A DNA stretch of 64,000 nt from Nectonema munidae (taxonomy: Eukaryota > Nematomorpha > Nectonematoida > Nectonematidae). Positions 24,111-35,170 of this stretch are shown here, one piece after another. The notes below the pieces were generated by a model, which saw nothing but the letters and a program-made list of their open reading frames with translations, did not search any database and was not told the origin of the DNA. The position numbers and the translations under genes were made by a program. The stretch lies in contig JAUIRK010000923.1 of the NCBI GenBank assembly GCA_030549495.1, positions 620,001-684,000 of the forward strand, read 5' to 3'. How positions within the stretch are numbered: the first letter of the stretch is position 1; the number at the start of each line of letters is the position of its first letter.

Positions 24111-25749
24111 CAGGGGCGCACATCCTTGAAATTATTAGAGGGAGGGAGCGGACTTTCAGGCGTCTTCCAAAAAAGACAACAAAAGTTTTCTGAATTGCTA
24201 CTCCTCTCTTGTCAATTCTATTTCATAATGTAAACTTTAACTTCCGCTCTATTAAGCTTAAAGTCAACAATGAATGGGGACTTATATATAGCTCCTTCTT
24301 TCTCACTCTAAATAGATGCGCACCATCTCCAAATTATGTGTAGAAAAGGGGTAAAGATATCAATTAACAATAAAAAAATTGGGAATTTTATTGAATGAAA
24401 AAAATCATTAATTAATCTTCAGTTGTTCCATTTCTTCTTCCTAAAAAATGAAAAAATATAATATATTTTAAATATAATTTTAAAAATGAATAATAAAAAA
24501 ACACATCCAAATTACATATCTTTTCTGAGGTAATTTCTTTCAAAAAAGTAAAACAGAACTAAAGTTAGAAAACTTGATATTGGAATTTCATTCTTTTTAG
24601 TGTATAAGAATAAGTGTAAGTTAGTTGACTCTCAAAAAAGGTACAAAATAAAGATAAAATTGTGCAAACAAAAATAAATTAAGATTGCATTACTTCATTT
24701 TTCTCAGCATCATTCAAAAATAGTTTAAAAACTAAATTGGTGCAAGCTAAAAAAATCTACAAAAAGTAAAATAAGTTTTAACATTTTGCAATGATTTGCT
24801 TTTTATAATAACTTTTAAGGAAAACAAGTGAAAAAGTTATAGAGCTTTAACAAAAACAAAAAATTTTAGAGCATAACTTAAGTTTTTGAAAACTAATTTG
24901 ACCTATCCCCTACAGCATACTCTATGGGTGGCATGGCAGGTTGGTTGAGATGATGGACTCAGTACGGAAGCCTCTGGATTCGACTCCTCATTGATACCAA
25001 TTTGTTCATAGTTTGACATAAGCGGTACATCAGTGCCTTGCCAAATTAAAACACATCCACGGTACCTTTACCTTACCTTTTACTTAAAATTGAAAAATTT
25101 TCTACATAATTAACATAAAAGAGAAAGGAGACAAAATAAACTAATAAAGCAATTTCAAAATAATAGGAGGCATAAAAAATGAGATAGTTTATTTGATATT
25201 TTTAAGTTTTTATAAGCAACAAAAGACAACGTTGAAGTAGCTAACCGTTATACGGTGATTTGGTAAAGCTTGTTTTTTTACATTTTGTAATGAATCATAG
25301 TATACAAAAAATGGTAGTTTAATCACTTTTCATAAAATTATTTAAGTCTAAGAACACAAAATCATAAAAAAACTATTTAAACTAGCATAAATCATAGTAT
25401 ACGAGAACAAGAAAATCATTGCGTTTTTTTTGACTATTTCTCTGTCTACAAATAAAATTCTGACAGCTGTCATAAATAGATCAAGTACATTTTTAACAAA
25501 TGAAACTCTCACATCGTTTGTAAAATATTTTTGATATAGGAATTTCAGAACAGCTTGGCATGATGTTTGACTCGAAAGTCTGCATCCCCTCTTTTATTCT
25601 CTTATCTTACATTATCATGTATTTGAATGATTATTAAATCCTATAATGCGATCATCATACATGTTTTATAAACATGCAGCAACTCTTACTTATAGAAAAT
25701 TATTAGGGGGGGGGGGGTGGGCGAAGATGTTTTTAAAGTTTTTTTCGCC

Positions 25750-25791
<42 letters not shown>

Positions 25792-25827
25792 TTGAAAACA
25801 CATTTTCGCCCCGGATGTGCGCCCCTG
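24111..25827. mobile_element. Candidate large element with CAGGGGCGCACATCC inverted ends
   Basis: CAGGGGCGCACATCC starts at 24111 and its exact complement ends at 25827. Both sub-termini carry G- or C-runs (GGGAGGGAGCGG at the left; 12 G at 25706 and 41 C at 25751-25791 near the right). The flanks do not show a perfect 8-bp duplication: ATATGATT lies 4 bp outside the left end and ATATGAGT directly outside the right end. The two ends could be one element or two relics of the same family. The right part (25515-25730) recurs at 41265-41410. A SINE lies inside. Confidence 0.5.
24928..25085 (+). mobile_element. tRNA-derived SINE (Leu/Ser-like head)
   Basis: The head has a box-A-like TGGCAGGTTGGTTGAGA and, about 40 bp on, a box-B-like GGATTCGACTCC, the two internal promoters of RNA polymerase III. 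The spacing and the extra bases between them suggest a long-variable-arm tRNA ancestor. It continues through a short body (CATAGTTTGACATAAGCGG) to a CTTTACCTTACC-type simple tail. No acceptor stem can form, so it is a SINE, not a tRNA gene. Confidence 0.6.
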
Positions 25828-25835
25828 ATATGAGT

Positions 25836-27459
25836 AGCTTTTAAAATATCATTAATTTATTGGAAGAAATTTTTTAAAAATTCCAAACAACTGATTTTGA
25901 TTTTATTAAAGCGAATATTTGATCGTAAAAATTGGAAGTGATAAATAAGGTTTAAGACGTTTTCGATTTTAAATGCCTTTATCCATTTCAAGGAATCGGA
26001 ATAAAAGAACGAAGAAGTCTTGTAAATTTTTTGGGTGCGATTCCCATGCCGGTACTTGAGAGGAATCGTTTCATCACTACTTTCAATATAAATACGTTTT
26101 TCTTATTTTTTGCATTATCATTAAAGGCTTTTTAGCCAAGAAGCATGTAAAGCCTAATCTCTTGTAGCTTTAATAATTAAAATAATGCGAAAAAAGTTAA
26201 TGTCAAAAAGATGCTAACCGATTAGAAACTAAAATTTAGCCGTGGCCAAAAGATGACGTAACCGCCAAAAGTAGTGGATTGTGTTGTTGTTGTTGTTGTT
26301 AGCCCCTAGATTATACTATCTCTATATGAGTATAATTTATCAGTTCAAAACCAAGCTTTGTTTAAACTGAGAAAGTATTTCCATAAAAGCGAGTACTCTC
26401 TGGGAAAAAGTGTAGAATTTTGTTACACTTTTGCTTTACTCTAAGCTTCAGAGAGCGTCCTCAGGTTGCGGATAGAGGAGCGTCCTATAGAAAAATAATA
26501 AAGTCCATATAAAAAAATAGTTATACGTAGCTATATATGTAATTTATTTTGTCACAGAACAAATATAATTATAAGTAGGCAAAACAAAATTGCAATAAAA
26601 GAAAATATAACTGAAAATGATATGGAACTAAAAACGGGATTTTATACCGAATTCAATGACGGGATTTTTTTAATGAAATTAATTAAATACAAAACAAGGA
26701 CTCTGTAGAGGCATATTTTGATGCGCATCATTTTATTTGAAGGAGAAAGACAGTTCGTTTATACCAACAATATCTCGAAACAAGCTCAATCGGTCAATTT
26801 AAATAAGTTTCGTGCTTGACCATATTGAGAAAGTTTTATACGTATAATCAAACAATATACAAATGAACGAAGATGATAAAGTTGAAACATAATTTATTTA
26901 TAATAAAAATTTGATCGTTTTTTTATATCTAATCATTTGCTTGTCGTATCGTTTCTCTAAAATGAAAAATATTTTCACCTCAACATGAGTTTTCTGCATA
27001 AAATTTGCTATTTTATTTAATAATTGCTAGTAGTATTTAAAAAAAAGTGAATAATCTCCTTTATTAAAAACTGTCAAGGATAATAAAAATAGTTAAAAAA
27101 AAAATTATTCGAAAATTTGTCTTTTTGATAAACAAGATTCATAAAAACAAAAATTTTCTTTTTAGAACTTTCTCTTTGCATAAAGGATTTGAATGCAAAC
27201 TTTGTGATTATAACTCTATTATAAATAACTAAAAAAGTATATATTTAATAATATAATTTGTTTCTGCATCATTTTGTTACTATTAAACGGTATAAGCTCC
27301 TTCACCACGTCAAGGCGTTGCATTTTGAGGGAAAAAGGCATGCAGAAAGTTAGAAAGGAAATTCATAATATTTATTATTACATGTATAAAAATATAAAAA
27401 GAATTATAAAACATGCAGAAAATTAGAAGGAATTACACTGAAAAAAATATTTGAACAGG
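25836..27459. other. AT-rich stretch, no supported gene
   Basis: No gene is supported. A short (GTT)n run lies at 26282-26300. The rest is A/T-rich with no repeat ends that I could pair. Confidence 0.5.
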
Positions 27460-27947
27460 CTAATCATTACAATCTGGACATACGATTACTGAATGTTTTT
27501 TACAAAGCGAAATACCGCATACATTACAAACAGACGAAGTTTTAGAAAGAGCATCTTTTCTTCTCTTCTGCTCGGTTCCTTGAACTTCTTCAAGGCATAT
27601 CTTGCACCTACGTCTAACAGTTGACTCGGGCAAAGAAGCTATTGATTTTTGAACCTTCTCACCTGTTTTAAATAAATATGGAATTATCAATTTTACGAAA
27701 AATTTCGCTTTGAAGACCTATTTTTTTCCTTGAATAAAGATATGGGAGAATCAAATTTTTTGCTAGTTCTACTCCTAAGCTTAATGAATTTACATTTCTT
27801 GGGTTTTTCTCATTATTAAAAGCAAAAATAGTACTTGCATTTACTCTTGCCGTATCTAAGAGATAAGAAAAAGCGGCTACTGTCCATTTTTTGTTTTTCT
27901 ATTTGTAGAATAATTTCTTATTCTCTGATCGACTCCGTTCCACCCTA
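27460..27947 (-). pseudogene. piggyBac transposase, C-terminal part with zinc-binding domain
   Basis: From 27945 down the frame reads GWNGVDQRIRNYSTNRKTKNG, where GVDQ holds the third catalytic Asp. After a frame change it reads WTVAAFSYLLDTARVNAS and SLGVELAKNLILPYLYSRKK. The last 76-residue frame (27690-27460) ends in CKICLEEV, CNVCGISLCKKH and CPDC, the cysteine-rich domain at the C-terminus of piggyBac transposases that binds the transposon ends. At least two frame changes separate the parts. Confidence 0.8.
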
Positions 27948-29887
27948 CATTGTAAAAACAGCGTTTAGAATCTAAACACAAAAAATGTCAGTTTTTTTAC
28001 GCGTAAACTCTAAACGTGTTCATACTGTGAAAGAAGCATTTAGAATCTAAACACAATTATAAACACATAAAAAGACAGTTTTTCACGCGTAATCTCTAAA
28101 CATGTTTAGATTGGAATTTAAAAGTTTTCATTCAATAATCAGTATATTGAAAGCATTAGAACTAACTACCAAAACATTTGGTCTGTTTTAACAATCTTCA
28201 TGAAATTGCAATGAGACTCACTTGAAGTTCAAATATAAATAAAATTTGAAAAAAACTAATTATTGCCAAAATCAAATTCGTTTAAAACAAGAAAAGTTTA
28301 CATGAATCATGTAACATAGATATCTCCAGCTTCATTGTTTTCTAATTTTATTAGACTTGTGCTTTTGTAGTAGGGTGCTTTGTCTTTTAGTAGAATTTCT
28401 TGTAGGAATCCAAGAAACTGAAAATTGTTTGGGTAGTTTAAATCAAACACGTAATAAAACTTGATTAATGTAATCATTGTTTTTTAAAGTCTTTATTCAA
28501 TGCGAAAGTTAAACCGTCAGCAACAATTTTCGTTGATTTTACTTCATTGTTACAAGTAATAAGTAGTAATTTTGGAGGACATCCTACACTGATTAGACTG
28601 CATTCATCATTCTAAAACAAAGAAAGATTTAAAATTAGAAAAATCTGATAAAGAAAATTACTTCATTTTCATTTATTAGTTCATGGATAAAGCCTTTTTG
28701 ATTCTTCATTTTGGTCACATCAATTAAGTACTTCAAAACATTATAATTTTTAAAATTTTCATCTTTTGTTGAGACCTCCTTTACCTTAATATAAAAATTT
28801 TGAAAAATAATATTTTTTCCATGGAAGAGTATATTACATTGAATTCTTTTGAATAAATTTTTTCAAGTTTCTCAATACAAAAGCTCCAGGTTTCACTTAA
28901 AGAATCCCAGTCGAGATCTGGTTTCATCAGAAAAAACTTTCTCGATTTAAAAATTATAAGTTTTTAAAAAGTAGATATTGAACTAGAAAAGCTTACTTAC
29001 ATTAATGATGTGATGGACAAGATCAAAGTTGTCGTTGCAAAAGAAAGGAGAAAAAGTACATTTCATTTTTTTATGACATATAGTGCAAAAAAAAGATTAA
29101 ACTTCTTATATTAAATAAAAAAAGCTTTTCAAGAACTAAAAAATATTGGCAAAAATATTATCATTCTTATAATAAAATTTCTTATTATAAAACAAGTTTT
29201 TCAAGAATTAAAAAATATAGGCAAAAATATACTCATACATATGTAAAAGGCTTCAGAGAGGTTGATGAAGAGAATGAAAGTTTGAAAGAACGTTAGTTAG
29301 GAAATTTACAAAATGTTTTGTTGGATAAAACAGCAGGAAGAAGATAGAGATAATATCTGTCAAGCTATTGAAAGATGGAAGGAGTTAGAAGCAGTGTATG
29401 TATATTTGCTTACAACATAATAAGCATGAGTTTGTCGTGAATGAAGATCATATATGTCGAGTTGGTATGTGTTGAAATATAATGGCAGCAATATGCTATC
29501 ATAGTTTTGGTTTAGGTCACTGGCAGCACTCGGACATGGTTGCAGAACTCTGTTGTCTTATTGAGCTTCTTTCTCTCCTCTCCCTATATGTGCTATCTCT
29601 CTTATGTATACATTTCCTCTTACACTTTGACTTATTCTTTTTTAATTGTGCATAATTTTATAAGTTAGAAGTATGTGAGACTCCTAACCGATGTCTTCTA
29701 TATAGAAGTGAACATCTACCATTGTGATGTAGTATGTAATTTCCTGTCATTAGATACATAAAATCATTCTCAAGCATCTTGATGCTTTTACTTGTTTATA
29801 GCATCTTCCAGACATTTGTGTTTAGATTTAAAACGTGTTTCTTAAAGTATTTGAAGCATTGAAATTCTATGCGCGTTTTTTACAGTG
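27948..29887 (-). mobile_element. 1.94-kb transposon of uncertain superfamily inserted in piggyBac
   Basis: The ends are CATTGTAAAAACAGCG at the left and the complement of CACTGTAAAAAACGCG at the right, flanked by TA on both sides (27946-27947 and 29888-29889). The outer CC/GG are also symmetrical, so the exact border could be 4 bp further out. The left sub-terminus has a tandem repeat of about 74 bp (27961-28110) with TTTAGAATCTAAACAC palindromes. It carries a minus-strand, intron-containing gene remnant (28308-28950). The TA target with a CAYTGTAAAAA end is not enough to name a superfamily. Confidence 0.65.
28308..28950 (-). pseudogene. Spliced gene remnant inside the 1.94-kb element, family not recognised
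   Basis: Reading down the minus strand: a first piece (about 28925-28800) includes DLDWDSLSETWSFCIEKLEK. A second (about 28795-28662) includes NYNVLKYLIDVTKMKNQKG and ends at a GTAATT donor. A 50-nt intron (28661-28612, ending TTTTAG) follows. A third piece (28611-28474) includes LISVGCPPKLLLITCNNEV and DGLTFALNKDFKK. The last (28473-28308), in another frame, includes IKFYYVFDLNYPNNFQFLG. The final motif, 'YYVF.L.YP....FLGFLQ', recalls the C-terminus of many unnamed transposon-derived proteins in animals. I cannot name the family and no catalytic residues are evident. Confidence 0.5.
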
Positions 29888-29928
29888 TAGGAAAAATCGT
29901 ACTGTTTAAAAATTGCAGGTTTACTTTC

Positions 29929-30450
29929 TTAATCGTCTACTGTAATTCCTAAAATGGGGGGTCTGGAAGTCAAAACTAATACATTTTTCTTTCCTTTTGA
30001 TTTGGAAAATACTACATAACTATGAATTGATAAAAATTCTCTATCTATATCCCAGCAAAACTTATAAGAAAATTCATCTCTATTATCTAAACTTTTTATA
30101 CTTAGCGAATTACCTTTTCTTCTTGTGTCTATTGTACCGACTATAGTTAATACTTTTTTATACAGCCAATCAGCTAGCTCTATAGACGTATACAAACGGG
30201 CAATGGTTAAATTTCGACCTCTCAAAGATAAATATGCAGTCAATCGTGAAACCATTCATTTTACGATAGCCGATGACCCAGGAACATAATATTCTCCTTC
30301 TCCACTTTGTGGTTTTCCTGAATAGCAAACGATAAAAAAGTAAAAGGATATCAGCATACATGGAAACGGGTGTATATAAATAGAAAACTTTGTATAATCA
30401 TTTAAACTAAAAGGTTCTTTATAAGTTGAGCTGTCAAATATCAATCAATT
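29929..30450 (-). pseudogene. piggyBac transposase, N-terminal side of the DDE domain
   Basis: The upstream frame has GEGEYYVPGSSAIVK (30310-30256), like the 'PGSSGVV' stretch before the second catalytic Asp. The 108-residue frame continues with NLTIARLYTSIELADWL, then LTIVGTIDTRRKGNS and NVLVLTSRPPILG. In the family the first motif is N-[ILV]-T-x-D-x-[FW]-[FY]-T-S, with Asp as the second catalytic residue. Here that position is Ala (TIARLYTS), so this copy lacks a catalytic residue as well as being split between frames near 30255. Confidence 0.75.
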
Positions 30451-31689
30451 TTTGACAAGTTTTATTGATTTTTATAAAAAAATAAATGTCACGATGAGAT
30501 TCGCAATCAATCATTTAGTAGGTTCGCGCGAAAATTTTGTAAAAATTTGCTATAATTCAAGAAAAACCTAGGGAGGGAGGGGGGGGGGCTAAAATAGCCC
30601 CCTCCCTGTCACTGAGGAAATGAAAATAGGCCGTCACTAATAGGGTTAAAAAAGAAGAGAATGGGAGGATAAAAAACTAAAATGTTAGCAATTTATATTA
30701 ATAAAAATTTTGATTAGCGTCATCTGGCTAAATAATTCAATATTCCTGTGTCAAATTCATAAAGACGATTATTTGAGGGTGAGAAAAAAGAGAAGTAAAA
30801 ATATTTTAAAAATAGAGAGAATAAAATGAAAATTTTATGATTGTAGTTGTTATGAATTACAATGGAAGTACTAATGTTCGTAGTGCTGATAATACTCCTT
30901 GACCGTATTTTTTCATAAATCCAAATCGAAAGAAAATCAGTTGCTTCGTTTTACGGCCGTTTAGTCCAATGTTCGATCCCATTGAATCGACATGGTTAAA
31001 AGTAAAAAGTTATAAGTGCAGCTTTCATTTAGTTTGAGTAATATTTTAAATTATGGACAAAAGAAAAAGTTACCAGCTTTGAAAGCACTTGAATTGCACA
31101 TGTGTTATTTCTCTTGAAAAATATAGGGAAAAGTTTGCAAAGCTATTAATTTACAAAATATGTTTTTATAAATGTTTTCTCATTCTATTTTATATTGTTT
31201 TTTTATAATATTGTTTTTTTGTATAATCTAAAGTCGGAATAAATTTTTGCCTAAATATAAATTGGTAATAACAATTTTGAGAACATATCGCATGTTTAAA
31301 GATTTTGTTTTTACGGTTAAGATTAAAAACTTTTTACATTAATTTTTACGCTTGTTTCTACCACGTTTTTGTTCTAACTCGTTTCTACTCATTTAAACGT
31401 GTACTTCCATTTCATGGTATGCAAACGACGGGTTTATAATTTTTTATGTTTCACTTTATAACTTCTCACTAATTTCGACTTCTACTTCACCATTATTTCG
31501 GTCCTGTGGAAGCATTGAATACATGACCTCAAGGAATTGAATGTGTTGGCCATTCTTTTAAATAATTTCTCTTTGCTTCGATTTTTTTAATATTTTTATT
31601 AAAAGCATACGTTATTTCGTCCTTATTTTTGTGCTATTTTTTGCATAGATATTTAGTAGGCTTATATTGTCTGAATAATCCAATCAATA
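30451..31689. other. AT-rich stretch with one G/C hairpin
   Basis: A G-rich/C-rich hairpin lies at 30571-30607 (GGGAGGGAGG ... AGCCCCCTCCCT around an AAAAT loop). It is probably a terminus of the poly-G repeat family. No gene is supported. Confidence 0.5.
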
Positions 31690-32200
31690 TTAATGGGATG
31701 GATGCATCTACTTTGTTTAAACCAGTTTGTCTTAATTTGGCTCTGTTTTGGCCAATGCAACTCTCATATCATTATTTACTTCCAATTTGTTTCGGGGTTT
31801 CATTTTGGTGGTAAGTTGTATGGAAAAAGCTTGCTGACACTCATATGTAATGGGCAAATCGAATCAGAATTTTCAGAGCCATCTCTCCAACATCAGCTTG
31901 GACTTGCCCATTTTAATCGAAAAATCGCTACAAGTGATTTCACGAAAAACATGTTTTACACCTCCTCAATCATTAATAAAATCAATAAACTGTTTTTTAA
32001 TTAAGAAGTCCTCTGAGACCAGTTAAATAATGGAGATTATTATTAAAGGATTTTTTAAAAATTGATATTTTTAAATTTCTGTGGGTTAGGAAAATAAAGG
32101 AAAATTTCATGGTTAGGATATGCAGCATGGTGTTTAATGGCCTCCAGGACATCTTCATCCATGAAAATCTAATTTTCATCATCACATATATTCATGTTAA
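31690..32200 (-). pseudogene. hAT (ZBED5-type) transposase C-terminal remnant
   Basis: On the minus strand near 31840-31800 the frame reads YECQQAFSIQLTTKMKPRN, then LEVNNDMRVALAKTE, followed by MHPSH. The pattern 'K.RN.L....D.R.AL....P.......Q.HPSH' closes the transposases of the ZBED5/FAM200/SCAND3 group of hAT elements. Upstream (32185-31997) is a broken frame that corresponds to 59850-59640 of the second copy; the DNA of the two regions is alignable over about 350 bp. Several frame breaks are present. Confidence 0.65.
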
Positions 32201-33417
32201 AATCGAGTAAAATATTTCTATACTATAATTTCAACTTTTCAAAAACTGTCACATTTTTTTTATCACAACGGAGCACTCTGATCTCTTTTTCTTGAAGCAC
32301 AAAATTATTAAACTTCTTTTTTTTTTGATATATTTTAATGACGAAATTTCGTACTGAATTTTTTTCTGCACAATAATCAAAAAAGTTTTAAAAAATTTCA
32401 GTCATTCAAGTGTTAAAATGTATGATATTAAAATTACAGCAAAATCTAGGAATATGTTAGTAACACGTAATTGATTACCCTTCTATATACTTCAAAAATG
32501 AACATATTTGTACCTCGTGTCAATATGACCATATTTTTTATCTTTCATAGAGCAAAGATCAAACAATGTTTATTGAAATATATTTTCAAAAAGATTAAAA
32601 CAATTATTTACAATTTTCATGCAAATAAATGACATGTTTTTTGCATAAAAATTTATGGGCCTTGGGGCGTAATATGCTTGTTTTGTTATCACAAGTAGAC
32701 GGACATTTGAAGCATCTTTTTCTTTTATTGTGTTTTTTACTTGTAAAACTGAATAATTTCCCTGCACCTTGTTCACAATTCTAATGGCGTTTTCACATCT
32801 AGGCTTAAATTTGCGCTCTGAAATCAAAGGTTTTATGAGTTAAAAACAGAAACAACAATCATGTTATGGTTATGACTTAGATGTTGAGCGAAAATTGCTA
32901 GACGTTTAACAATCAAGTTTAGTTTGTGAACTACGGCCTGTAATTGTAATGCCGGCGTACCCAATTCTACGTAATTATAACTATCGAGATATCTATGACT
33001 ACTTTTTCCTACATTCCTTCATACCTCATCCGTTGTCACGAGGGTCACCAAGATTACAAGTCAACCATTGGCTGTAAAATTTCAAGAAAATTGCAATCAG
33101 TGCTGATGATTGAGTTGTGATTTTTGAGGTAAAGAGGTGATGACTTTTGAGTGGCATTAAGATCGTGAGAAAAGTTTAAGGGAATGGCATGTGTATTGGA
33201 AGAGGCAGAATAGAGTGAAGAGAAAATATAAGTTTATAGATATAAGTTTTCGCTAAATATATATATATATAAGTACACATATGTATTCTTGAGTCGAGGT
33301 TTGACGGATGAAAGAATTTTTTTAATATCAAAAGAATTAGAGTGTAGTTTTGGAATGGTTTAGATTTATGTGGAGAATGTTTAAATATACAAAGATTTGA
33401 GTAAGTTTTGGTGATTT
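32201..33417. other. AT-rich stretch, no supported gene
   Basis: The frame at 32570-32827 on the minus strand shows no motif and is not supported. A 22-bp sequence starting CGTACGGTATTGTAG occurs twice 46 bp apart at 33427-33494, at the 3' side of the LINE ORF1 remnant. Nothing else is recognised. Confidence 0.45.
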
Positions 33418-34330
33418 TCATTTTGGTTCGTACGGTATTGTAGTCGGAAGTTTTTCCGAAAAAACTTTCTTCGTACGGTATTGTAGTCGGAAGGCTGAAT
33501 GTTTTTGTTTGCAATTAGAGCATTTTAGGCATAGAGGGTTTTCTCTGAAGATACAAGAGGCAATAGAATGATCCTTTTGACCACACTCAACGCAGTAGGG
33601 AGAGTTTGATTTGCAGTGTAAGGTTGTGTGGTTAAATTTGAGGCAGGTTTCACATCGATGTATTTTGGGTTTTAGTATTTTAGAGGTTAAGATGAGGTTT
33701 TCTACTATAAGTTTAGGGTTTTCCATTAGGAATTTGGCTATTATCGAGTTATTAGGGCGAAAGGAGGTGGTGTAAGAATAGATACCCTCTTTTCCTATTT
33801 TTTTAAAGATTCGAGTGTACCTATGTATTTAATATGCATTTTACTTTCGTAGAGTAGTTGGAATAGAGAGTCTAGGGGTATTTCTTTAGGGATACTTGGA
33901 AGTAGGAAAGTTGGATATGAAGGTGAAATACCTTTGGTAGTGACAACGTTTTTGTTCAATTTAGAAACAAGAATTTCTTTTTCAGCGGTTGAGGAGAAAT
34001 GAAAATAGAGAGTTCCTTCGTTAGGGAGTTTTTTACTTTCAACTGACTTTTTGATATAATAATTTTTATCCAGTATTTTATTAATATAGTATTTTTTATC
34101 CAGTATTAAGCCAACATTAGATAAATTTTTAGTTTTGATTGAATTGTCATCATCATTAGTACATTTATTAGTTTTAATTGAGTTTAATTCAGATTGAATT
34201 TTCTCTATATTTTTGTTCAGTAGAGAAAGTTTGGTTGTAATGCAGTTCTCCTCATCATATTCACTTATTATTTTAGGCCAATTTTAATGTCTTTTTTAGT
34301 AGAAGTATTAATTTCATCCAATAGACCTTT
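33418..34330 (-). pseudogene. LINE ORF1 remnant with three zinc knuckles
   Basis: The minus-strand frame 33726-33418 contains RCETCLKFNHTTLHC, YCVECGQKDHSIASC and LCLKCSNCKQKHSAF. The first two are perfect C-x2-C-x4-H-x4-C knuckles and the third is a shortened variant. Three such knuckles at the end of ORF1 are typical of I/Jockey-like non-LTR retrotransposons, where the protein coats the element's RNA. Upstream, to 34330, broken frames with SYPTFLLPSIPKEIPLDSLF and NNSIIAKFLMENPKL fit the N-terminal part of such a protein. ORF2 (endonuclease, reverse transcriptase) is not seen, so the copy is partial. Confidence 0.65.
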
Positions 34331-34349
34331 TAGTTTATAGATAAAAGCT

Positions 34350-35170
34350 ACCTAAAAAGCCTTGGATCGAGTACACTTGGATCAGCTATTAACTTATTAG
34401 GACCCAACTGGCTTGTCGTAGTCGATGCATACTCCAAATACGCCTGTGTGAATACGAAGCAGGCCATCACCAGTCCTGGTGCAAAAAATATGGCATAACT
34501 CAACTCATAGGAGCGCCCTACCATCTAGCTACAAATGGAGCAGCCAAAATATTAATCCAAATTGTCAAGCAGGCTCTATGGAAATCTTTAATTCTTCCAA
34601 GAAGAGCACTCAAAGAATTCCTGATGCAGTATCGCCTAACCCCCAACTCTACAGGAGATTCACCAAGCGAACTGCTCAAGTCACGGGACAAAGATCGACG
34701 TACTTTTGCCATCTCCTGGTAAGGGAAGTCGGTCAAGGAAACTTCCAATCCCAAGAACAGGAAACCGTTGCCAAACTGACTCATCGCTACAACGTTGGGA
34801 ACGCTGTGTATACGGCCTCTACTTGGGCCGATGCCACAACAGGGTACCCGAAAATACAATGTGCGAGTCCAGTACTGCAGACCAATCTGGAGCACAACCA
34901 CGATATTTTTCTTCCGAAGATACCTAAATGGGAGAAGACACTAAACAGGCTGCGCTCAACGACGCATCTGCTGATGCAGAAAAGCCAGCCGAACCTGACC
35001 TGAAGCCAGCCGAACCTGACCTGAAGCCAGCCGAACCTGCAGCGCAAGAACCCGAAAGACTACGACGAACCAGACGGAAGAACAAGGGAATAACCCTCAC
35101 CGTTATTCGCCTTCCAGGTGAACCAGAGGCTTCGTTGGGAGGTGGCATGGAGGATGACGTTAAAATCAGC
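34350..35170 (+). mobile_element. Fossil of a Ty3/gypsy-type LTR retrotransposon: integrase region
   Basis: The plus strand carries the integrase core and downstream pol tail of an LTR retrotransposon. WLVVVDAYSKYACV near 34405 is the diagnostic stretch, and the order of parts agrees with Ty3/gypsy elements. A 21-bp unit (CCAGCCGAACCTGACCTGAA) repeats near 34985-35040 within the C-terminal tail. The element is broken in several places. No LTRs, reverse transcriptase or gag were recognised, so only a fragment survives. The fragment is noticeably richer in G+C than its surroundings. Its age looks moderate because the protein is still easy to recognise. Confidence 0.7.

Larger units (their letters stand above)
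27460..30450 (-). mobile_element. piggyBac-type transposon copy 1, interrupted by a 1.94-kb insertion
   Basis: The pieces of one piggyBac transposase lie in order on the minus strand: upstream block (30450-30260), catalytic core (30255-29929), third-Asp block and downstream region (27945-27710), and a C-terminal zinc-binding domain (27690-27460). The core is split by the element at 27948-29887, which sits just before the GVDQRIRNYS motif. Terminal TTAA repeats of this copy were not identified, so its outer borders are unknown. Confidence 0.8.

Noticed and set aside
34518-34901. 127-codon minus-strand frame
   Set aside because: It is the shadow of the integrase region on the plus strand.
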